A DNA stretch of 64,000 nt from Hymenobacter caeli (lineage in GTDB: Bacteria > Bacteroidota > Bacteroidia > Cytophagales > Hymenobacteraceae): NCBI RefSeq assembly GCF_013294115.1, contig NZ_JABSNP010000012.1, forward strand, positions 1 through 64,000. The letters run 5' to 3'. The translations under genes were made by a program, and so were the position numbers. Under the pieces are notes generated by a model. It saw only the letters and a list, made by a program, of their open reading frames with translations. It was not told the DNA's origin and searched no databases. The stretch's first letter is position 1. Every line of letters starts with the position of its first letter. Below are positions 53,301 to 61,674 of the stretch, in pieces.

Positions 53301-55850
53301 GACCAGAAGTCGGCCCGCGTCAAAATCCCCATCACCGCCGCCCACGTGCCCAACGTGTACGTGACGGCCACCGCCATCCGCGCCATCACCGACCACGGCC
53401 TGCCCCTGACGGTGGCCCGCGGCTTCGTGCCCCTGGCCGTGGCGCGCCCCGAGGCCCGCCTGGCCCTGGCCCTGGCCGCGCCCGCCACCAGCCGCTCGCA
53501 CACCTCCCAAACCGTGGAAGTGACCACCGCCCCGGGGGCCCAGGTGACGCTGGCCATCGTGGACGAGGGCATTTTGCAGCGCAAGGGCTACGCCACGCCC
53601 GACCCCTACGGCTACTTCTACCAGAAGCGGGCCCTGGAGGTGTCGGCCTACGACGTGTACCCCTTCCTGCTGCCCGAGCTGGGCAGCAGCAGCACCGGCG
53701 GCGACGCCGGCGACCTGGCCCGCCGCACCTCGCCCGTGCCCAGCCGCCGCGTGCAGCTCGTGGCCGAATGGAGCGGCGTGCTCACCGCCGACGCCAGCGG
53801 CAAAGTGCGCTACCGGGTGCGCGTGCCGCAATTTTCGGGGGCCCTGCGCATCATGGCCGTGGCATACAAAGACGACGCCTTCAACTCGGCCGAGAGCACG
53901 ATGAAGGTGGCCGACCCGGTGGTAATTTCCATGGCGTTGCCTAGATTCTTGAGCCCCGGCGACACGATTGACGTGCCGGTGACGCTGACGAATACGACGA
54001 ATCAGTTAATTGCTGTCAAGGTTGATAAGCAACTTACTGGTCCACTTGTATCCACTGAGCGTTTGACAGAACGTAACGGGGTTGACGGTATTAGCGTGAA
54101 GGGAAGAGTTGAAGAGGAAACTGTTTCGCTGCGTCCTAACGCAGAAAACAAGGTAGTTTTTCGTGTTGCGGCTCAACAGGCTATTGGTAATGCAAGTGTT
54201 AAAATTCTTGCTGTGGGCCTCAAAGGAGTAGCCGAAACCTTCACCGAAACCATCGAAATCCCCGTGCGCCCCGCCGCGCCGCTGGAAAAGCGCAACGGCA
54301 GCGGCGTGGTGGCCGGCGGGGCCACGGTGCCGCTCAACCTGACCAACGATTTCCTGCCCGCCTCGCAACGCAGCCAGCTGGTACTCAGTCGCTCGCCGCT
54401 CACGGAGTTCAGCAAGGACCTGCGCTACCTGCTCCAATACCCCTACGGCTGCCTGGAGCAAACCGTGTCGGCCGCGTTTCCGCAGCTGTACTATGGCGAC
54501 TTGGCGGCCACGTTGCAGCAAAAGACCGGGGCCGCCGCCAAAAACCAGCGCTACAACCCCAACTACAACGTGCAGGAGGCCATCCGCAAAATCGAGTCGA
54601 TGCAGCTCTACAACGGCAGCCTGAGCTACTGGCCGGGCGGCGACTACGACAACTGGTGGGCCACGGCCTACGCCGCCCACTTCCTGCTCGAAGCCCGGCA
54701 GGCCGGCTTCGCGGTCAATAAAACGACGCTCGACAAAGTGCTCGGCTACCTACAGTTCCGCCTGAAAAAGCGCGAAACCGAACCCTACCGCTACTTCGAC
54801 GTGAACAACATTGCCCGCGAGAAAACCATCGCCAAGAAGGAAATCGCCTACTCGCTGTACGTGCTGGCCCTGGCCGGCCGCCAGGACGCCGTGGCCCTGA
54901 ACTACTACCGCGCCAACCGCGCCGAGCTGGCCCAGGACTCGAAGTTCCTGCTGGCCTGCACCCAGGGCATCCTGGGCAACCAGCGGCAGTTCCGCGAGCT
55001 GCTGCCCGCCCAGTTCGGGGGCGAAACCGCCGCCGGCCGGGCCCTCGACGGCTCGTTCTACTCGCCCATCCGCGACGAGGGCGTGGTGCTGAACGCCCTG
55101 CTCGCCACCGACCCCACCAACCCGCAGGTGCTCGCGCTGGCCCGCCAGCTCAGCCGCCAGGTGAAGCAAGCCTACTACCTCAACACCCAGGAAACGGCCT
55201 TCGCCCTGCTGGCCCTGGGCAAAATTGCCCGCCAGAACGCCAAGAGTACCGCCACCGGGGCCCTGTTTTCCGACGGCAAATCGATAGGAAACTTCACCGG
55301 CCAGGACCTCACCGTGGGCAACGTGGCCAACCACAACCTGAGCCTGCGCACCGCCGGCCGCGGCAACCTGTACTACTTCTGGGAGGCGTCGGGCATCTCG
55401 CCCACCACGCCCGTCCGCGAGGAGGACTCCTACCTGAAAGTGCGCCGCCAGTTCCTCACCCGCGACGGCCGCCCGCTGGGGGCCCCCACCTTCGCCCAGA
55501 ACGATTTGGTGGTCGTGAAAATCACCATCGAAGCCGCCAACGCGGCCGGCGAGGTGAAGAACGTGGCCATCACCGACCTGCTGCCCGCCGGCCTCGAAAT
55601 CGAGAACCCCCGCATCGGGGCCGTGCGCGAAATCGACTGGGCCAAGGACGCCGCCACCCCCGACTACCTCGACGTGCGCGACGACCGCCTGAACCTGTTC
55701 ACCACCGCCACCGGGGCCCCCAAATCGTTCTACTACATGGCCCGCGCCGTCAGCAAAGGCACCTTCAAGCTGGGCCCGGTAAGCGCCGATGCGATGTACA
55801 ACGGCGAGTACCATTCGTATAACGGGGCCGGGGTGGTACGGGTGCGGTAG
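50304..55850 (+). CDS. bacterial alpha-2-macroglobulin lipoprotein
   Basis: 1848 residues. Signal peptide with lipobox ATFSC (Cys 19), then MG-type beta-sandwich domains, the bait region, an A2M domain (~1130-1230: QLVAEWSGVLTADASGKVRY) and the thioester domain with Cys 1383 in YGCLEQTVSAAFPQLY (CLEQ motif). Terpenoid-cyclase-like helices follow, then a C-terminal receptor-like domain. Like YfhM/ECAM it would trap proteases in the periplasm and protect the cell after wall breach; the usual genomic partner PBP1C is encoded two genes on. Codons change sharply within ~53985-54235 (AT-rich patch), but the frame is unbroken. Confidence 0.93.
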   Translation: MLARFRFLPLLLLLATFSCSKKSAQEQATAQAQTDGDEIDPHSNVVFTFDDKVVDEAQQNSWDTTQYVKFTPAVRGKFKWTGDRELTFSPLDAFRPSTVFSAALRPGALPSGKQQLSINRSRFHTPYLRMADPQVFYGRSARAAGTAEIRANLLFNYPVRPADLRPRLKVSQDGKPLAVNLISAEPDQTLGLSFAQDVRAGAPITVEIAPGLRPANGTVATTTTLTAQAEVPDQTQLEVRELTGALLNGLPVVTVLLNQPVTVADVQKTLTVTPAVAFSVEALESGFTLRGGFEVGKTYQIGLKAGTRGLLGGTLKDAFQQAVSFAEEDPSITFASGDKALYLDALGARNLGLRINKVGKVKVTIAKVYANNIQQLMRGEQQYGSPEYEEGQRESSTDENGEYIDRSYRYFDIETLGNVISERTVSVDGLPKEAGLRLLNLDLKELEFQGPLKGLYVVKVEDTEHQYLQVSKLVAVTDMGLIVKQGATGGTLVFANSIRTAQPIGGVLVNLVSSNNQVIGSATTDNAGVAQFDSAASMKRFKLGLVTAAKDADFTFLDLTKSQVETSRFEVGGQMSNAAHYQAFLYGDRELYRPGDTVRTNAVVRTDDWKAPPAGLPMKIRLLLPTGKEYSSLQQKLSAAGAFESRFILPPSVMTGLYTMEVLTGNDVLLTSRQISVEEFIPDRMKVTVAAAPATLRPGQSVTASITAVNLFGPPATDRKYEVEFSLKQKSFNPKGYDDYSFTINSGQRRKTTGRGDDGEAQTALETRFEKDLREGRTDAAGHGAAVYEVPQFADLGTLAGAAFATVFDETGRPVNRLATFEVQTQATMFGIQNLPDLVNTRQALPLRLLALTPAGAPTQAPAQVRVVRMLWETVLERQGGRFVYNSQQREQTVLSQNLTVGTGTALSYTPLNSGEYEVRVNRPGALPYVMQRFYAYGYGDTQANSFEVSNEGAVTIEADKAQYAPGETASLLLKTPFAGRILVTVERDHVLDHFYVTTDQKSARVKIPITAAHVPNVYVTATAIRAITDHGLPLTVARGFVPLAVARPEARLALALAAPATSRSHTSQTVEVTTAPGAQVTLAIVDEGILQRKGYATPDPYGYFYQKRALEVSAYDVYPFLLPELGSSSTGGDAGDLARRTSPVPSRRVQLVAEWSGVLTADASGKVRYRVRVPQFSGALRIMAVAYKDDAFNSAESTMKVADPVVISMALPRFLSPGDTIDVPVTLTNTTNQLIAVKVDKQLTGPLVSTERLTERNGVDGISVKGRVEEETVSLRPNAENKVVFRVAAQQAIGNASVKILAVGLKGVAETFTETIEIPVRPAAPLEKRNGSGVVAGGATVPLNLTNDFLPASQRSQLVLSRSPLTEFSKDLRYLLQYPYGCLEQTVSAAFPQLYYGDLAATLQQKTGAAAKNQRYNPNYNVQEAIRKIESMQLYNGSLSYWPGGDYDNWWATAYAAHFLLEARQAGFAVNKTTLDKVLGYLQFRLKKRETEPYRYFDVNNIAREKTIAKKEIAYSLYVLALAGRQDAVALNYYRANRAELAQDSKFLLACTQGILGNQRQFRELLPAQFGGETAAGRALDGSFYSPIRDEGVVLNALLATDPTNPQVLALARQLSRQVKQAYYLNTQETAFALLALGKIARQNAKSTATGALFSDGKSIGNFTGQDLTVGNVANHNLSLRTAGRGNLYYFWEASGISPTTPVREEDSYLKVRRQFLTRDGRPLGAPTFAQNDLVVVKITIEAANAAGEVKNVAITDLLPAGLEIENPRIGAVREIDWAKDAATPDYLDVRDDRLNLFTTATGAPKSFYYMARAVSKGTFKLGPVSADAMYNGEYHSYNGAGVVRVR

Positions 55851-55896
55851 CGGGGGCTCTACGGGGGCCGGGTATGGAGCCGTTCACACGGGGGCA

Positions 55897-56000
55897 CCTC
55901 ACCCCCGGCCCCTCTCCTGCGGAGAGGGGTGCGTTCAACGATTCTGTTACAACGTCAGGTACTGGCACCCCTCTCCGCAGGAGAGGGGCCGGGGGTGAGG
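55897..56000. repeat. palindromic repeat, family D (36-bp perfect stem)
   Basis: 55897-55932 and 55965-56000 pair perfectly over 36 bp with a 32-base loop. Arm: CCTCACCCCCGGCCCCTCTC then CTGCGGAGAGGGGTGC. It fills the spacer between the A2M gene and the small glycosyltransferase. Confidence 0.93.
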
Positions 56001-56055
56001 TTTTACCGTTGCCGGGCCCCAGCAGTTACTGAGCAGTCGCCATACCTTGCGCCGC

Positions 56056-56940
56056 ATGGCCGATTTCCTCCTTTACCAAGCTTACGGCAGCCCCGCCATC
56101 CTCAACGAGGCGCTGTTCAGCATCCTGTCGTATTTGCGGCAGGAGAGCGGGGCCACCGTGCTGGTTTATACCGATAACCCCGCCCACTTCCGGGCGGTAT
56201 TGGGCGATGCGGAGGCGGTGCAATACGTGGAAATCGCGCCGGCCCAGTGGCGGGCGTGGCGCGGGGAAATCGACTTTGTGCACCGCGTCAAAATCGAGGT
56301 GTTGCAGCACGCCGCCGCGCACTGCGCCGGCAACCTGCTGTACGCCGATACCGACACCGTTTTCCTAAAGCCACTGGCCGAGATTTTTGCGGCTTTGGGC
56401 AAGGGCGAGCGGTTCATGCACGTGGGCGAGGGCCGGCTGCGCGACGGCAACCCGCTGAACCGCAAAATCAACCGCGCCTTACAGCAGGATGCCGGCCGCA
56501 CGGCCCTGGCCGGGGGCCCCATCAGCCCCGATACGCGCATGTACAACGCCGGCGTGCTGGGCCTGCGCAGCACCGACGCGCCGCTGCTGGCCGAGGTGCT
56601 GGCCCTCACCGAGCAGCTGTACCGCCTCTACCCCAAGCACGTGATGGAGCAGCTGGCTTTCAGCGCGGTACTGGCCCGGGCCGGCGCGGTGCGCGAGGCC
56701 GCGCCGTGGGTGTACCACTACTGGAACCTGAAGGAAATCCGGCCGGTGCTGGACGAGCTGTTTGCGGCCCCGGGGCCCCGGCCGCTGGCCGCCTGGCAGG
56801 CCCGCGCCGGGGCCCTCGACGTGCCCGCGCTGGCCGGGGAAAAGGCGCGGTTCCGGCAGCGGCCGGGGTGGCAGCGGGCAGTGCTGCGCTGGGTGGGCCG
56901 GGGCTGGCAGCTGCCGGCCGTAGCGGTGCCGGCACCATGA
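56056..56940 (+). CDS. small GT-A-like glycosyltransferase
   Basis: 294 residues from the ATG at 56056; a TTG three codons earlier is possible, and a -7-like TACCTTGC lies at 56043-56050. A GT-A pattern: N-terminal LLYQAYGSPAILNEALFSIL, VLVYTDNPAHFRAVL and a DxD-type motif YADTDTVFLKPL (98-101), followed by RMYNAGVLGLRSTDAPLLAE. The sugar and acceptor are unknown. The last bases overlap the PBP1C start (ATGA), so the two are translationally coupled, suggesting a wall or surface-glycan role. Confidence 0.85.
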   Translation: MADFLLYQAYGSPAILNEALFSILSYLRQESGATVLVYTDNPAHFRAVLGDAEAVQYVEIAPAQWRAWRGEIDFVHRVKIEVLQHAAAHCAGNLLYADTDTVFLKPLAEIFAALGKGERFMHVGEGRLRDGNPLNRKINRALQQDAGRTALAGGPISPDTRMYNAGVLGLRSTDAPLLAEVLALTEQLYRLYPKHVMEQLAFSAVLARAGAVREAAPWVYHYWNLKEIRPVLDELFAAPGPRPLAAWQARAGALDVPALAGEKARFRQRPGWQRAVLRWVGRGWQLPAVAVPAP

Positions 56941-59360
56941 AAACCTGGGCCGCCTGGTGGCGGGGCCGGGGGCCCTGGCTGCGCCGGGGCCTGCCGGGCC
57001 TGGTGCTGTTGCTGGCCGGGGCCGCGCTGGCCGACCGGCTGTTTCCGCTGCCGCCCGCGCCGCAGTACTCGCCGCTGGTGACGGCTGCCGACGGCTCGGC
57101 CCTGCACGCCTTTTTGAACCCGACGCAGAAGTGGCGGATGAAGACCGAGCTGGCCGAGATAACGCCGGCCTTGCAGCGGGCCATTATTTACAAGGAGGAC
57201 CGGTACTTCCGCTACCATTTCGGGGTGAACCCGGTGGCCATCGTGCAGGCGGCGGGGCGCAACTTGTTCGGGCGCGGGCGCACCACGGGGGCCAGCACCA
57301 TCACCATGCAGGTGGCCCGCCTGCTGGAGCCCAAGGAGCGCACCTTCGGCAACAAAATGCTCGAAATGCTGCGCGCCGTGCAGCTGGAGGCCCACTACAG
57401 CAAGGCCGAAATCCTCCAGCTCTACCTCAACCTGGTGCCCTACGGCAGCAACATTGAGGGCGTGAAATCGGCCGCGCTGCTCTATTTCCAGCAGCCGCCC
57501 GACTACCTCTCCCTGGCCCAGACCGTGGCGCTGGCCGTCATCCCCAACCAGCCGCGCGTGCTGGTGCTGGGCCGAAACAACGCGCAAATATTGGCCAAGC
57601 GCAACCACTGGCTGCGCCAAATGCAGGCCGCCCACCTCTTTCCCAATCAAGACATCGAGGATGCCCTGGCCGAGCCGCTCGACGCCCGGCGCCACGGGGC
57701 CCCCGCCCTGGCCCCGCACCTGGCGCGGCGGCTCGTGTCGCAGTTTCCCGGCCAGGCCATCATCCGCTCCACGCTGCGCCGGGGCCCCCAGGCCAAGGCC
57801 GAAGACCTGACGCTGAACTACGTGCGCCGGCTGCGCGAGCTGGGCATCACGCAGGCCGCCGTGCTGGTCGTGAACAACCACACCCGCGCCGTGGAAGCCT
57901 ACGTGGGCTCGGCCAACTTCCGCGACGCGGCTACCCAGGGCCAGGTGGACGGCGTGCGGGCCGTGCGCTCGCCGGGCAGCACCCTCAAGCCGCTGCTCTA
58001 CGGCCTGGCCTTCGACCGGGGCCTGGCCACGCCCAAGCTGAAGCTGCCCGACGTGCCCACCAACTTCAACGGCTTTCGGCCCGAAAACTTCGACAAGAAC
58101 TGCCAGGGCGAAGTCACCGTGGAGCGGGCCCTGGTATACTCGCTCAACATCCCCGCCGTGCGCGTGCTGGCTGAAATGGGTGTGCCGGCCCTCACCGACA
58201 AGCTGCGCCAGGCCGGCTTCCGCACCGTGGCCCGCGCCGCCCCGCGCCTGGGCCTGAGCACGATACTGGGCGGCTGCGGGGCCACGCTGGAGGAGCTGAC
58301 GGGCCTGTACGTGGCGCTGGCCAACGGCGGGCGGTACGGGGCGCTGCGGTTGGCCTCACCCCCCCGGCCCCCCTCTCCGGCGGAGAGGGGGGAGACAACC
58401 GGCAGCCGAACGGAATCGTCCTTCTCCCCCCTCTCCGCCGGAGAGGGGGGCCGGGGGGGTGAGGTTTCGTTGCTCTCCCCCGCCGCCGCCTTCCTCGTCA
58501 ACGAAACCCTGGCCCAGCGCACCCGCCCCGACCTGCCCCTGGGCTACGAGAACGGCCTCCACCTGCCCCGCATCGCCTGGAAGACCGGCACCAGCTACGG
58601 CCGCCGCGACGCCTGGAGCCTGGGCTACAACCGCGACTACACCATCGGCGTGTGGGTGGGCAACTTCGACGGCCAGGGCAGCCCGGCCCTCACGGGGGCC
58701 GACGTGGCCACGCCGCTGCTGTTCGACTTGTTCAACGCGCTGGCCTACAACTCGCCCAACACCTGGGCCACGCCCCCGGCCAGCCTCGACTTCCGGCTGG
58801 TCTGCGCCGAAAGCGGGCTGGTACCGGGCGAGCACTGCCCCAACCAAATCCTGGACTACTACCTGCCGGGCGTGTCGTCGGCCCGGCGCTGCGCGCACCA
58901 GCAGGAGGTGCTGGTTTCGGCCGACGGGGCCCTGAGCTACTGCCGGGCCTGCGTGCCGGCCCGCGGCTACCGCCGGCAGCTGTTCCCCAACCCGCTGCCC
59001 GAGGTGCTGGCGTTTCGGGCGGCGCAGGGGCTGCCCGCCCCGCGCCTGCCGCCGCACAACCCCGCCTGCCGCCTCGTGCGGGGCCCCGACGACGGCGCGG
59101 CCCCGCCCCTGGCCATCACCTCGCCCCTACCCAATGCCGAATACCTGCTCAACCGCGGCGAAAAACAGCAATTACTACTCAGCTGCGCGGCGGGCCCCGA
59201 AGTGCGGCGGGTGTTCTGGTACGTGAACGACCGGTTTGTGCAAGCGGCCGGGGCCACCGAGCGGGTGTTTTTCCAGCCACTCCCGGGCCCCGTGAAGGTG
59301 TCGTGCGCCGACGACCACGGCCGCAACGTGGACGTGCAGCTGCTCGTGGCCGAGCAGTAG
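56937..59360 (+). CDS. pbpC: penicillin-binding protein 1C with an in-frame repeat insertion
   Basis: 807 residues from the ATG at 56937, overlapping the upstream stop by 4 bases. TM anchor (~16-36), GT51 transglycosylase with Glu 87 (IIYKEDRYFRYHFGVNP) and TTGASTITMQVARLL, transpeptidase with S348-x-x-K (RSPGSTLKPLLYG), SLN (VYSLNIPAV) and KTG (AWKTGTSYGRRDAW), then the C-terminal PBP1C-specific BiPBP_C domain (~710-807). Between the SLN and KTG regions residues ~473-509 are encoded by a family D palindrome (58354-58464), a proline/glycine-rich insert absent from the family's usual sequence. The A2M partner is encoded upstream. Confidence 0.93.
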   Translation: MKTWAAWWRGRGPWLRRGLPGLVLLLAGAALADRLFPLPPAPQYSPLVTAADGSALHAFLNPTQKWRMKTELAEITPALQRAIIYKEDRYFRYHFGVNPVAIVQAAGRNLFGRGRTTGASTITMQVARLLEPKERTFGNKMLEMLRAVQLEAHYSKAEILQLYLNLVPYGSNIEGVKSAALLYFQQPPDYLSLAQTVALAVIPNQPRVLVLGRNNAQILAKRNHWLRQMQAAHLFPNQDIEDALAEPLDARRHGAPALAPHLARRLVSQFPGQAIIRSTLRRGPQAKAEDLTLNYVRRLRELGITQAAVLVVNNHTRAVEAYVGSANFRDAATQGQVDGVRAVRSPGSTLKPLLYGLAFDRGLATPKLKLPDVPTNFNGFRPENFDKNCQGEVTVERALVYSLNIPAVRVLAEMGVPALTDKLRQAGFRTVARAAPRLGLSTILGGCGATLEELTGLYVALANGGRYGALRLASPPRPPSPAERGETTGSRTESSFSPLSAGEGGRGGEVSLLSPAAAFLVNETLAQRTRPDLPLGYENGLHLPRIAWKTGTSYGRRDAWSLGYNRDYTIGVWVGNFDGQGSPALTGADVATPLLFDLFNALAYNSPNTWATPPASLDFRLVCAESGLVPGEHCPNQILDYYLPGVSSARRCAHQQEVLVSADGALSYCRACVPARGYRRQLFPNPLPEVLAFRAAQGLPAPRLPPHNPACRLVRGPDDGAAPPLAITSPLPNAEYLLNRGEKQQLLLSCAAGPEVRRVFWYVNDRFVQAAGATERVFFQPLPGPVKVSCADDHGRNVDVQLLVAEQ
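58354..58464. repeat. family D palindrome inside the pbpC coding sequence
   Basis: 111 bp, exactly 37 codons. Left arm 58354-58392 and right arm ~58425-58464 are near-perfect complements with the family D layout CCTCACC...CGGCCCCCCTCTCC(G)GCGGAGAG. It is translated as ...SPPRPPSPAERGE... and ...SPLSAGEGGRGGEV.... The reading frame is preserved. Confidence 0.92.
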
Positions 59361-59505
59361 CGGCGGTTGACCGGGGCCCAGGCCCGGCCGGGCGGGCAGC
59401 GGCAAACCCCGCCGCAATGGTTCCCGTACTTTGGGGCGCTGGCACGGTGCTTGTAAACGCATTGCCCAGCGGCTACTCTTTCACCAATCCTACACCTTAT
59501 TTCAA

Positions 59506-60045
59506 ATGAAAAATACGAGCTGGTTATTCCTGATTCCCCTGCTGTTGTTCAGCCTGCTATACAGCCCCCGTGCCCAGGCGCAGCAGCGCAAAGGTTGGAG
59601 CCCACAGGCCAAAGACGCCGCCATTGGCGGGGCCGCCGGCATCCTGGGCGGGGCCCTCATCAACAAGCGCAACCGGGCCGTGGGCGGCCTGATTGGCGGC
59701 GCAGTGGGCGCGGGCGCGGGCTACGCCATTGGCAAGCACACCGACAACAAGCGCAAGCAGGCCGCCGCCCTGGCCAACGAGCGGGCCGCCGCTAACGAGC
59801 GCCTCGCCGCCGCCAACGCCCGCGCCAATGCCGCCGAGCACGCCGCCGCCGAGCGCCACGCGGTGGCCCGCACGCCGGGCAGCCTGGGCCGCGTGGCCGG
59901 GGCCTCCACCGCCGTGGCCGCCGCTACGGTCCTGGCTGCCAGCCCGGCGGGCATCACCCCCGCCTCGGGCTACTTCCCCAACCCCGACTACGGCAACGCG
60001 CTGACGGCCTACCCGGCCTCGGCCGTGCGCCGCAAGAGCTGGTAG
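59506..60045 (+). CDS. secreted glycine-zipper protein
   Basis: 179 residues. Signal peptide (ends RAQAQ), then a glycine zipper (~35-76: DAAIGGAAGILGGALINKRN, GGLIGGAVGAGAGYAIG) able to pack in membrane, an Ala/Glu/Arg-rich helix (~80-120) and an Ala-rich tail. Resembles YMGG/YXWGXW-type and SmpA/OmpA-associated glycine-zipper proteins of the outer membrane. Function unknown. Confidence 0.82.
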   Translation: MKNTSWLFLIPLLLFSLLYSPRAQAQQRKGWSPQAKDAAIGGAAGILGGALINKRNRAVGGLIGGAVGAGAGYAIGKHTDNKRKQAAALANERAAANERLAAANARANAAEHAAAERHAVARTPGSLGRVAGASTAVAAATVLAASPAGITPASGYFPNPDYGNALTAYPASAVRRKSW

Positions 60046-60150
60046 CCTCCTGCCGCACTTTACACCGAACCCCAGGCCCCCAGGCCCCCAGGCCCGGGGT
60101 TCACCCGTTTTACTTCACCAAACTTCTTTCGCACCTTCGCTTATCGTGTC

Positions 60151-60657
60151 ATGAAAAATTACCTGTTCGCCCTGGGCACCGCCGCCCTGTTGGCTTCGTG
60201 CTCCGGCAACAACGCCCCGGCCGCCACCGGCGCGGCCCCCGCCACCGCTACGGCCAATACCAGCGGCAACGTGAGCGTGTCGGACCTCAACCAACAGTTT
60301 CTCAGCGCCTGGAACAGCAAGGACGCTTCCAAAGCCGCTTCTTTCCTGGCCGACGATGCGCAATTTTTGCAGGGCGAAACCCGCTTCAGTGGTAAAAGCG
60401 AAATCACCAACAAGTGGATTACGCCCACCATCGGCACCGTTACCAACCTGAAAACCAGCACCGCTAGCACCGGCACCGACGCCAACATGGCCTATGAGGC
60501 CGGCACCTTCTCGGTGGACGTGCTGCCCACGGCCACCGAAAAGGAAGCCGGCATTGGCGAAGGCAACTTCCTGCTACTTTGGAAAAAAGGCTCCGACGGC
60601 ACCTGGAAGCTCAGCTACGCCCAACTCGAAGACCTGCCCGTGCAAGTGAAGAAATAA
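60151..60657 (+). CDS. lipoprotein with SnoaL/DUF4440-like fold
   Basis: 168 residues. Lipobox LLASC (Cys 17), a short Ala/Thr linker, then an NTF2-like domain (DLNQQFLSAWNSKDASKAAS, LADDAQFLQGETRFSGKSEI, WKKGSDGTWKLSYAQL). Such domains bind or isomerise small molecules, and the reaction is unknown. Anchored in the envelope. Confidence 0.85.
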   Translation: MKNYLFALGTAALLASCSGNNAPAATGAAPATATANTSGNVSVSDLNQQFLSAWNSKDASKAASFLADDAQFLQGETRFSGKSEITNKWITPTIGTVTNLKTSTASTGTDANMAYEAGTFSVDVLPTATEKEAGIGEGNFLLLWKKGSDGTWKLSYAQLEDLPVQVKK

Positions 60658-60675
60658 CCGCTGCTTTACAAACGC

Positions 60676-60710
60676 AAAAAGCCCCGGCAACCGAGTTGCC
60701 GGGGCTTTTT
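60676..60710. terminator. bidirectional terminator
   Basis: A 16-bp perfect stem (60676-60691 with 60695-60710; 3-base loop), with A5 and T5 at its ends, between the convergent SnoaL-like and DUF779 genes. Confidence 0.92.
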
Positions 60711-60722
60711 GCGTGCGGGGCC

Positions 60723-61115
60723 CTACGCGGTTTCCAGGTATTCTTCGCCGTTCAGCACCGCGGCCATGTCCTTGGATTCGGCTTCGGTGAACAGCCGCGA
60801 GCGGATGAGGAAGCGCACGCCCAGCGGAATTTCCAGCGAGAAGCTGGCCCCCCGGCCCTTCGTGACGTCGATGGTAAGCTGCGTGTGCTGCCAGTACTCA
60901 AACTGACTGGTGCTCATGAAGAAGTCGCAGCCGTGAATCTGGCCCAGCCACACGTCGTTGCCCCCAATCCGGAACTCGCCCTTGGTGAAGCACATCGGCG
61001 AGGAGCCGTCGCAGCACCCGCCACTCTGGTGAAACATCAGGGGCCCGTGCTCGTCGCGCAGCAAATCAATGGTGGCTTCGGCGGCTTGGGTGGCCAGAAC
61101 GCGGGGCGTGGGCAT
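60723..61115 (-). CDS. DUF779 protein
   Basis: 130 residues matching the DUF779 pattern: LLRDEHGPLMFHQSGGCCDG, SPMCFTKGEF, DVWLGQIHGCDFFMS and YWQHTQLTIDVTKGRG. The Cys-Cys pair with His residues suggests metal binding. The gene is often found beside aldehyde or alcohol dehydrogenase genes, as here, but its role is not established. Confidence 0.9.
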   Translation of the reverse strand: MPTPRVLATQAAEATIDLLRDEHGPLMFHQSGGCCDGSSPMCFTKGEFRIGGNDVWLGQIHGCDFFMSTSQFEYWQHTQLTIDVTKGRGASFSLEIPLGVRFLIRSRLFTEAESKDMAAVLNGEEYLETA

Positions 61116-61129
61116 GGGCGGGAGTGTAA

Positions 61130-61537
61130 TTATTTAATGGGTTTGATGGGCCGCCACAAGCGGGATTTGGGCGGCGCAGTAGCCCGGCGGTACGTGTAAA
61201 CGGTGCCGGTGCGCTCGTCGCGCACGGCCACCGACTGGCCGGGGGCCTCGCTGCCGGGGCGGCTCAGCCATTCGTAGGCCAACTGCCGGTCGGCGTCCCA
61301 CTGGTAATGGCGGTTGCCTGTACTCGAAACGCTCTGCTGGGCAGCGTTGGGCATCCGGTCGTTGCTCAGCAGCGCGGTGGACGGGCCCGCGGTTGGCCGG
61401 GCCTCGGTCTTTTCGAGGGACCAATCCGGGTTGCGGGGACCGGGCACGGGCAGGGCCTGAGCCTGGGCCCCGCCGGCAAACCCGGCTATGCCCAGCACCA
61501 GCAGGAGCCCGGGCAGCCCTTTTATCGCATTTCGCAT
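61130..61537 (-). CDS. secreted hypothetical protein
   Basis: 135 residues from the ATG at 61537, giving a good signal peptide (KGLPGLLLVLGIAGFAGGAQ, cleavage about AQA). The mature part is basic and Pro/Arg-rich with QWDADRQLAYEWLSRPGS and AVRDERTGTVYTYRRATA. No family recognised. It lies between DUF779 and the dehydrogenase genes, 14 bases from DUF779. Confidence 0.65.
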   Translation of the reverse strand: MRNAIKGLPGLLLVLGIAGFAGGAQAQALPVPGPRNPDWSLEKTEARPTAGPSTALLSNDRMPNAAQQSVSSTGNRHYQWDADRQLAYEWLSRPGSEAPGQSVAVRDERTGTVYTYRRATAPPKSRLWRPIKPIK

Positions 61538-61674
61538 GATCATGAAAGAGACTAATGAGATGACCACCGAATATACGGAGCCCGTGGCAACGGGCCGTTA
61601 GCAGTCAAGTCGCAACGCAAAAATGGTCCGGCGACCAAGCAGCCACCGGACCATTCCTTCATTCAACCATTGCC

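Noticed and set aside
50238..53831. A 1197-codon antisense frame over the A2M gene
   Set aside because: Same reason: His/Gly/Val-rich shadow of the third codon positions, no motif, and it would begin inside a region that codes A2M on the other strand.
59361..59505. Additional gene in the space after pbpC
   Set aside because: Short open frames only, no ribosome site or motif.
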